Assembly: GCA_964559075.1 (NCBI GenBank)
Contig: CAZLGJ010000039.1
Location: forward strand, 1-21,645
Origin: Opacimonas sp964559075
Lineage (GTDB): Bacteria > Pseudomonadota > Gammaproteobacteria > Enterobacterales > Alteromonadaceae
Length of the DNA: 21,645 bases
Reading direction: 5' to 3'
Under the pieces are notes generated by a model, which was not told where the DNA came from, ran no database searches, and saw nothing but the letters and a program-made list of their open reading frames with translations. The first letter of the stretch is position 1. Each line of letters begins with the position of its first letter. This document shows, in pieces, positions 16,087 through 21,645 of this stretch. Both the position numbers and the translations under genes were made by a program.

Positions 16087-16195
16087 ACTGCTTGCGACGA
16101 TACATGGATTTTTGGTGCTGACGCTTTTTCATCAGACGCCGACGCGATGACACAAACTGATTGGTAGTAGATTTGAAGAAACGTGAACGTTTCAT
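16037..16195 (-). CDS. Unrecognised small Arg/Lys-rich protein, 52 aa
   Basis: The frame starts at ATG 16195 and stops at TAG 16037-16039. The product begins MKRSRFFKSTTNQF and continues through basic runs (SSRRRLMKKRQHQ, YRRKQ). About a third of the first 36 residues are Arg or Lys; the final dozen residues are not basic and lie in the part antisense to tadA. AAGGGAA (16201-16207) stands 5 nt before the ATG, a good ribosome site. It is 58 nt downstream of mltF on the same strand, so the two could share a transcript. The strongly basic composition suggests RNA, DNA or ribosome binding, but I recognise no family. It could instead be a chance ORF: its length is small and the last 50 nt are constrained by tadA. 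Confidence 0.6.
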   Translation of the reverse strand: MKRSRFFKSTTNQFVSSRRRLMKKRQHQKSMYRRKQFILMNVMLEPLDATLV

Positions 16196-16200
16196 AATAT

Positions 16201-16207
16201 TTCCCTT
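16201..16207 (-). promoter_or_regulatory. Ribosome binding site of the 52-aa basic ORF
   Basis: AAGGGAA on the minus strand, 5 nt before ATG 16195. It is the main argument that this short ORF is translated. Confidence 0.55.
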
Positions 16208-16253
16208 GTTGATAATACTGTTTTATTATCGCGGTTATGATGACAGTCAGATG

Positions 16254-17639
16254 TTATTGCTGTGACAGTTGTGTGACATCTTCAATAGCATCGCTCTCAC
16301 CGCGACTAGCTTCCTGCTCTAGCGCATCGTTCTCATCAATAAAGCGCAAGCTCTCATAATAGCGTCGAATGTTTTCGACATATTTGACAGCGACATCCCC
16401 ATGGGCATATCCATAGCGAGTTTTTGTATAATATTGTTTTTTGCGCAATAACGGAAGATATTGTTTAACATCAACCCATAGATCTGGATTAAGTCCAGCA
16501 CGCTGTGTAAGCACGCGAGCATCCTCGAGATGACCTAATCCGACATTGTAGGCAGCAAGTGCCATAAAAGTGCGGTCCGGTTCGGCAATTCTAGCCGGCA
16601 AACGGCGCTTTAACTGCGCAATATAGGCACTGCCTCCGCGTATACTTTGCTCGGGATCCGTACGGCTAGTGAGTCCTAAATCACTGGCGGTATTGCGCGT
16701 CAGCATCATTAAGCCTCGCACTCCAGTTACCGAGACGGCATCGTGTTGCCAGTGACTTTCTTGGTAGGCAAGAGCCGCTACTAAGCGCCAGTCCAAATCG
16801 CCTGCATATTCTTGAAACCAAGCTTTATAGGTTGGTAAGGTGGTGTCAACCGCTTCGATAAAGGCTTTGGTGTCGACAAAATCAATGTGCTCCACATGAG
16901 CAAAATATGCCTCTTGTATGGCTTTAAGCTGACCTGAGACCTGCACGTCACCAAAAAATTCCAACAATACCCCCAGCATGGCATCATCAGCATCAGGCGG
17001 TAACAGCCAGCGTTTTTCGTTATCTGTAGAGAGCGTCTTCACCGGCAACAGGTCTGGGTGCTGCAGACGCAGACGGTTTAAGCTCAGGGAGTTAGCGACC
17101 GTGTAACCAATCTCATGGGTTAGGAGCATGTTGAGCAGTTCGTCACTGTCATAATCACGCGTGGTTTGCCACTCACCAAAATCACCTTCGTCTAGGTGGC
17201 GCAGTATCGTAGTCGCTTCACTGTATTGCTCAACTAATAACAGGGGATTGGCGTTTTTGTTACCGGTAACTAGTACCTGATCATAGTACTGATAAACGGG
17301 CCCAAACTGGAGGTGCTCTAGTTCGCTTTGAGCAAAGTGAAAGGGGGCTGCACCAATATCAATGGTGCCCTGTTGCAGTGCCTGTAATAGCGCTTTGGGG
17401 TCTTTGAACGGAATAACTTCTAGCTCGACATCGAGGAAGGCAGCAAAGCGGGCTGCTAATTCATATTCAAAGCCGGCGGAATTATTATTTAGCACATAAT
17501 AACCTTCCACCCCATACAGCGTGCCAACACTGAGAGTGTTACTTTGCAAAACAGCTTGCAGGTTTTTGGCATGAGTGCTTTGTGCACATAGCAGCAAAAA
17601 CAGCTGAATAATTAGCGTAATGAATAGACTGATTTTCAT
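16254..17639 (-). CDS. mltF: Membrane-bound lytic transglycosylase F
   Basis: MltF cleaves the MurNAc-GlcNAc bond of peptidoglycan, forming 1,6-anhydroMurNAc, and acts at the inner face of the outer membrane. The 461-aa product has a signal peptide (cleavage near THA/KNL, residue 24), a family 3 solute-binding-like regulatory domain (about residues 35-260), and a C-terminal family 1 SLT lysozyme-like domain (about 270-435). The catalytic Glu is Glu294 in ALAYQESHW; the GLMMLTRNTA and AAYNVGLGHLEDA motifs are typical. It is shorter than E. coli MltF (518 aa), and the acidic tail after residue 435 carries no recognisable domain. No Shine-Dalgarno is seen before the ATG. It is divergent from purL, the standard arrangement. 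Confidence 0.95.
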   Translation of the reverse strand: MKISLFITLIIQLFLLLCAQSTHAKNLQAVLQSNTLSVGTLYGVEGYYVLNNNSAGFEYELAARFAAFLDVELEVIPFKDPKALLQALQQGTIDIGAAPFHFAQSELEHLQFGPVYQYYDQVLVTGNKNANPLLLVEQYSEATTILRHLDEGDFGEWQTTRDYDSDELLNMLLTHEIGYTVANSLSLNRLRLQHPDLLPVKTLSTDNEKRWLLPPDADDAMLGVLLEFFGDVQVSGQLKAIQEAYFAHVEHIDFVDTKAFIEAVDTTLPTYKAWFQEYAGDLDWRLVAALAYQESHWQHDAVSVTGVRGLMMLTRNTASDLGLTSRTDPEQSIRGGSAYIAQLKRRLPARIAEPDRTFMALAAYNVGLGHLEDARVLTQRAGLNPDLWVDVKQYLPLLRKKQYYTKTRYGYAHGDVAVKYVENIRRYYESLRFIDENDALEQEASRGESDAIEDVTQLSQQ

Positions 17640-17645
17640 GGCGCT

Positions 17646-17654
17646 ATAATACCA
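17646..17654 (-). promoter_or_regulatory. Putative extended -10 for mltF, very close to its ATG
   Basis: On the minus strand TGGTATTAT (TGn plus 5/6 match to TATAAT) ends 6 nt before the ATG. Transcription from it would begin at about the ATG itself, implying little or no leader. The same bases read TATAAT on the plus strand (17645-17650), but without a fitting -35. Confidence 0.35.
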
Positions 17655-17735
17655 AAGTTTTTGGCAAAGACATGCACATTAACGACAAAAATATTGCATA
17701 AAAATTAGTCGTATCTGTGCCTTTGCGTAAACAAT

Positions 17736-17764
17736 TTAACCATCGCTAGAATTTGCTTTATAAT
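17736..17764 (+). promoter_or_regulatory. Putative sigma-70 promoter for purL
   Basis: TTAACC (17736-17741, 4/6 match to TTGACA) and a perfect TATAAT (17759-17764) are separated by 17 bp. Transcription would start near 17771, giving a leader of about 35 nt before purL. No full PurR operator is visible nearby. Confidence 0.6.
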
Positions 17765-17806
17765 AAGGAATTGCACAAATTTGCTCTTCAGTTCGGAAAA
17801 ACCATT

Positions 17807-20800
17807 ATGCTAATTCTGCCCGGTAGTCCCTCTCTAACCGACTTCTCTCGTCAAAAATTACTTGCGCAATGCCATGCATTGTCATTACCAGTCTTGGATA
17901 TCCAAGCGCAATTCGTTCATTTTGTGGACATTGCTGCCGTGTTAGAGACCGAGCAAATGCAGGTTCTGCAAAAGCTGTTAACCTATGGGCCAAAGCGCGA
18001 AACCATTAGTCAGCTACCGCACAGTTTTGTCGTGGTTCCGCGGATGGGGACGATTTCACCTTGGGCTTCTAAGGCGACTGATATTGCGCACAACTGCGGG
18101 CTAGAAATGGTGCAGCGTATCGAACGCGGCAATCAGTTTTATTTTTCTACGAGCATTGCGCTAAACGATGAGCAGATTGCGCAGATTCAAGCGCTGTGTT
18201 TTGACCGCATGACGCAAGCCGTGCTAGCTGATGTCAGTGATGCGCAGCAGTTATTTGTGACGCAGCAACCAGACACCTTTACCTCGGTAGATATCCTACA
18301 AGGTGGCAGAGAGGCGCTTGCGGCGGCCAACCGCGACTTTGGCTTAGCATTGGCAGATGATGAAATTGACTACCTAGTCGATAACTTTACGCGTTTAGGG
18401 CGTAATCCGAACGATATCGAGTTATATATGTTTGCCCAGGCAAACTCCGAGCACTGTCGACACAAAATTTTCAATGCCGATTGGACCATTGACGGACAGG
18501 TTCAGCCCAAGTCATTGTTCAAGATGATCAAAAACACCTTTGAAGTCACGCCTGATTATGTTCACTCGGCTTACAAAGACAACGCTGCCGTGATGGAAGG
18601 CAATATTGCCGGACGTTTTTATCCCGATCCGCACAGCAAGGCGTATGGCTATCACCAAGAAGGTATCGACATTTTAATGAAAGTCGAGACCCACAATCAC
18701 CCAACCGCGATTGCGCCATACGCTGGTGCTGCAACCGGCTCTGGTGGTGAAATCCGCGATGAGGGCGCGACCGGTATTGGCTCCAAGCCCAAAGCTGGCT
18801 TGGTCGGTTTTTCAGTATCCAATTTACAGATCCCGGGCTTCACTCAGCCGTGGGAAGTGCCGTATGGCAAACCCGCGCGCATCGTCTCCGCGTTGGATAT
18901 CATGTTAGAGGGCCCATTGGGCGGTGCGGCATTTAACAATGAATTTGGTCGCCCTAACTTGCTTGGTTATTTTCGTACCTATGAGCAGTGCGTTACGAGC
19001 TTCAACGGTGAAGAGGTGCGCGGTTATCACAAGCCCATCATGATTGCCGGTGGTTTGGGCAACATTCGCAAAGAACATACCCAAAAAAGCGAAATAACTG
19101 TCGGCGCGCAGCTGATTGTTTTGGGTGGTCCTGCGATGAATATTGGTCTTGGCGGTGGTGCCGCCTCTTCGATGGCCTCTGGGCAATCCAATGAAGATTT
19201 GGACTTTGCTTCGGTGCAGCGTGAAAATCCAGAAATGGAACGTCGCTGTCAGGAAGTCATCGATGCATGTTGGCAGTTGGGTAAAGACAACCCGATTCAA
19301 TTTATTCACGATGTGGGCGCTGGCGGTATCTCCAACGCGCTACCAGAGCTAGTCAGCGACGGTGGCCGCGGTGGTAAGTTTGAATTGCGCGCGGTGCCCA
19401 ACGATGAACCTGGTATGGCACCACTGGAGATTTGGTGTAATGAATCTCAAGAGCGCTACGTATTATCGATAGCCCCAGAAAATTTAGCGTTATTTACCGA
19501 GATTTGTGAACGCGAGCGCGCGCCGTTTGCCGTGGTCGGTGAAGCGACGTTAGAAGAACACTTACTCCTCAACGACAGCGCTTTTGATAATCAGCCCATT
19601 GATATGCCGCTGGATGTGTTGTTAGGCAAGCCACCTAAAATGCATCGCGATGTGCAATCGCAAAGTGCTGCGTTAACGGCATTTGATACGAGCAACATCA
19701 CCATTGCAGATGCGGTTGAACGGGTGTTGCGCTTGCCAACCGTTGCAGAAAAAACCTTTTTGATCACCATTGGCGATCGCTCGGTAACGGGCTCGGTGGT
19801 GCGCGACCAAATGGTCGGCCCATGGCAAATTCCAGTGGCAGATGTCGCGGTAACTGCTGCGGCATTTGATACCTATTACGGTGAAGCCATGGCAATGGGT
19901 GAGCGCACGCCAGCGGCCTTGATTAATCACGGAGCTGCCGCGCGCTTGGCTGTCGCTGAATCACTCACTAACCTGAGCGCAACCTATATTGGCGAGCTGA
20001 AGCGCGTTAAATTATCGGCAAACTGGATGGCGGCAGCAGGACACCCTGGTGAAGATGCCGGTTTGTACGAAGCGGTTAAAGCCGTGGGTGAAGAGCTTTG
20101 CCCTGCGCTTGGCGTCACTATACCAGTAGGCAAAGATTCTATGTCGATGCAGACGCGCTGGCAGGAAGGTGATGAAGAAAAATCAGTGACAGCCCCGTTG
20201 TCTTTGGTGATTACGGCGTTTGCACCAGTGCAAGACGTGCGCAAAACCATCACGCCAGAACTGCATACGCAAGACGATAATGTACTGCTGTACATCGATT
20301 TGGGCAAAGGGCAAAAGCGTCTTGGCGCATCCTGTCTAGCGCAAGTCTATGGCGCCTTAGGTGACAGAGTGCCCGATGTCGATGATGCCACGTCACTTAA
20401 GCATTTCTTTGACGCCATGCAGACTCTGCACGCAGGCGACCTGGTGCAGGCTTATCACGATGTATCTGATGGCGGCGTGTTAGTTACCTTACTTGAAATG
20501 GCATTTGCAGGCCACTGTGGGCTACAGGTAGACCTTGCGGCAATTGCCGGTAGCACTGCACAAAACGCGCTTGAGACGCTGTTTGCTGAAGAGCTTGGCG
20601 CAGTGATTCAAGTCTCACAAAGTAATCTTAAACTGGTTGAGCAGGTCTTTGCCCAATATGCATTAACAGATTGTGTGGCCAACATCGGCCAAGCGGTATC
20701 AGGTGATGCAGTCATCATCACTCATGGCGCAGAAACAGTGTGGCAAGATTCGCGCAATCGCCTGCGCTTAATTTGGGCTGAAACCACGCATCACATTCAG

Positions 20801-21645
20801 CGTTTACGCGATAACCCTGTGTGTGCCGATGAGGAGCATCAGCGCAAAGCACTAGCAGATGATCCGGGCTTACATGCGCACTTAACTTATGACGTTGCCG
20901 AAGATGTGTGCGCATCGCTAATTGCGCAAGCAGGTGATAATGCCCCTAAGGTGGCAATATTACGCGAGCAAGGGGTCAACTCTCATCACGAAATGGCTGC
21001 AGCATTTACCCGCGCCGGATTTACGGCAATTGATGTGCACATGTCTGATATTTTAAGTGGGCGTCGTGGTTTAGAAGAGTTTGTTGGCCTAGCTGTGTGC
21101 GGTGGTTTTTCTTACGGCGATGTATTGGGTGCAGGTGAGGGGTGGGCCAAGTCTATCTTGTATAATGCCCATGCCAAAGCGCAGTTTAGTGCGTTCTTTG
21201 CCCGTCCTGATACCTTTACCTTAGGTGTGTGTAATGGTTGTCAGATGTTATCTAACTTACATTCAATTATTCCGGGAACTGAACACTGGCCGCATTTTGT
21301 GCAGAACCAGTCAGCGCGATTTGAAGCACGTGTTGCTATGGTTGAAGTACAAGAGAGCCCATCTGTTTTGTTGACTGACATGGTCGGTTCGCGTATGCCA
21401 ATTGCGGTATCACATGGTGAAGGTCATGCAGAATTTGCATCAAAAGATGCCTTAGATACGCTTGAACAAAGTGCGCGAGTGGCACTGCGTTACGTCGATA
21501 ACTACGGGCAGGTGACGGAAGCATACCCGGCTAATCCAAACGGTTCTAGTCACGGGATCACGGGCTTAACCTCAACCGATGGCCGCGTGACTATCATGAA
21601 GCCACACCCTGAGCGCGTGTTCCGAGCTGTGACTAACTCTTGGCG
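17807..21645 (+). CDS. purL: Phosphoribosylformylglycinamidine synthase PurL, large single-chain form (3' end outside window)
   Basis: PurL converts FGAR, glutamine and ATP to FGAM, the fourth step of purine synthesis. The ATG at 17807 begins MLILPGSPSLTDFSRQKLL and the frame stays open to the window end, with 1279 full codons visible. E. coli PurL is 1295 aa, so about 30 codons should be missing. An N-terminal PurS-like domain (to about residue 150) is followed by the ATP-grasp-like synthetase halves (ANSEHCRHKIFN, VETHNHPTAIAPY, GDRSVTGSVVRDQM, PVGKDSMSM) and a C-terminal class I glutamine amidotransferase. In the last, the nucleophile is Cys1142 in GVCNGCQ, and His1267 and Glu1269 lie in KPHPERVFR. 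GGAAAA (17795-17800) is a modest ribosome site. The catalytic residues are all present. Confidence 0.98.
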   Translation, partial: MLILPGSPSLTDFSRQKLLAQCHALSLPVLDIQAQFVHFVDIAAVLETEQMQVLQKLLTYGPKRETISQLPHSFVVVPRMGTISPWASKATDIAHNCGLEMVQRIERGNQFYFSTSIALNDEQIAQIQALCFDRMTQAVLADVSDAQQLFVTQQPDTFTSVDILQGGREALAAANRDFGLALADDEIDYLVDNFTRLGRNPNDIELYMFAQANSEHCRHKIFNADWTIDGQVQPKSLFKMIKNTFEVTPDYVHSAYKDNAAVMEGNIAGRFYPDPHSKAYGYHQEGIDILMKVETHNHPTAIAPYAGAATGSGGEIRDEGATGIGSKPKAGLVGFSVSNLQIPGFTQPWEVPYGKPARIVSALDIMLEGPLGGAAFNNEFGRPNLLGYFRTYEQCVTSFNGEEVRGYHKPIMIAGGLGNIRKEHTQKSEITVGAQLIVLGGPAMNIGLGGGAASSMASGQSNEDLDFASVQRENPEMERRCQEVIDACWQLGKDNPIQFIHDVGAGGISNALPELVSDGGRGGKFELRAVPNDEPGMAPLEIWCNESQERYVLSIAPENLALFTEICERERAPFAVVGEATLEEHLLLNDSAFDNQPIDMPLDVLLGKPPKMHRDVQSQSAALTAFDTSNITIADAVERVLRLPTVAEKTFLITIGDRSVTGSVVRDQMVGPWQIPVADVAVTAAAFDTYYGEAMAMGERTPAALINHGAAARLAVAESLTNLSATYIGELKRVKLSANWMAAAGHPGEDAGLYEAVKAVGEELCPALGVTIPVGKDSMSMQTRWQEGDEEKSVTAPLSLVITAFAPVQDVRKTITPELHTQDDNVLLYIDLGKGQKRLGASCLAQVYGALGDRVPDVDDATSLKHFFDAMQTLHAGDLVQAYHDVSDGGVLVTLLEMAFAGHCGLQVDLAAIAGSTAQNALETLFAEELGAVIQVSQSNLKLVEQVFAQYALTDCVANIGQAVSGDAVIITHGAETVWQDSRNRLRLIWAETTHHIQRLRDNPVCADEEHQRKALADDPGLHAHLTYDVAEDVCASLIAQAGDNAPKVAILREQGVNSHHEMAAAFTRAGFTAIDVHMSDILSGRRGLEEFVGLAVCGGFSYGDVLGAGEGWAKSILYNAHAKAQFSAFFARPDTFTLGVCNGCQMLSNLHSIIPGTEHWPHFVQNQSARFEARVAMVEVQESPSVLLTDMVGSRMPIAVSHGEGHAEFASKDALDTLEQSARVALRYVDNYGQVTEAYPANPNGSSHGITGLTSTDGRVTIMKPHPERVFRAVTNSW

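Noticed and set aside
17645..17650. Plus-strand TATAAT as a second purL promoter
   Set aside because: No -35-like hexamer lies 16-18 bp upstream, and the site is better explained as the mltF -10 read on the opposite strand.
17713..17728. Possible PurR operator upstream of purL (TTTGCGT half-site)
   Set aside because: Only the right half resembles the ACGCAAACGTTTGCGT consensus; the left half does not match, so it is not called.
18905..19309. 134-codon open frame on the minus strand inside purL
   Set aside because: It lies wholly within the highly conserved PurL synthetase domain, has no recognisable family features and no independent support; it is a shadow of purL.

Overview
The window is a continuous stretch of chromosomal housekeeping DNA from a gammaproteobacterium. 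The gene order rseP-bamA-skp-(lpxD missing)-fabZ-lpxA-lpxB-rnhB-dnaE-accA-tilS, and further on tadA, mltF and a divergent purL, is the arrangement of that class. Direct adjacency of accA and tilS and the overall protein character suggest an Alteromonadales-type marine bacterium, but this is inference and I cannot name a genus. Base composition looks even and mid-range by eye. I see no mobile element, tRNA, rRNA, CRISPR array or defence module.

Region 1 (1-4239) is the outer-membrane biogenesis block: the 3' part of rseP (site-2 protease of the sigma-E pathway), bamA (outer-membrane protein assembly) and skp (periplasmic chaperone). It ends in a strong rho-independent terminator (4262-4301). 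Region 2 (4352-7353) is a tightly packed lipid A and fatty acid block, fabZ-lpxA-lpxB-rnhB, with junctions of 4 nt, a 1-nt overlap and a 7-nt overlap. Region 3 (7426-15166) continues on the same strand with dnaE (replicative polymerase), accA (acetyl-CoA carboxylase alpha), tilS (tRNA-Ile lysidine synthetase, overlapping accA) and a CPA2 cation:proton antiporter with cytoplasmic RCK domains.

Region 4 (15178-17639) has mixed orientation: a small PspB-like membrane/coiled-coil protein (minus), tadA (plus), a 52-codon Arg/Lys-rich small ORF (minus) that overlaps the tadA 3' end, and mltF (minus). Region 5 (17807-end) is purL (plus), divergent from mltF and cut by the window edge about 30 codons before its expected end.

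The most notable departure from the usual layout is the absence of lpxD between skp and fabZ. The 112-nt gap there holds only a terminator, although lpxA and lpxB on either side of the LpxD step are intact. Other points worth a look are four consecutive genes with TTG or GTG starts (skp, fabZ, lpxA, lpxB), the unrecognised 52-aa basic ORF, a near-perfect 15-bp inverted repeat upstream of tadA and the PspB-like gene, and a possible leaderless mltF transcript. I found no convincing evidence of a previously undescribed multi-gene system; most of the window is ordinary and well conserved.
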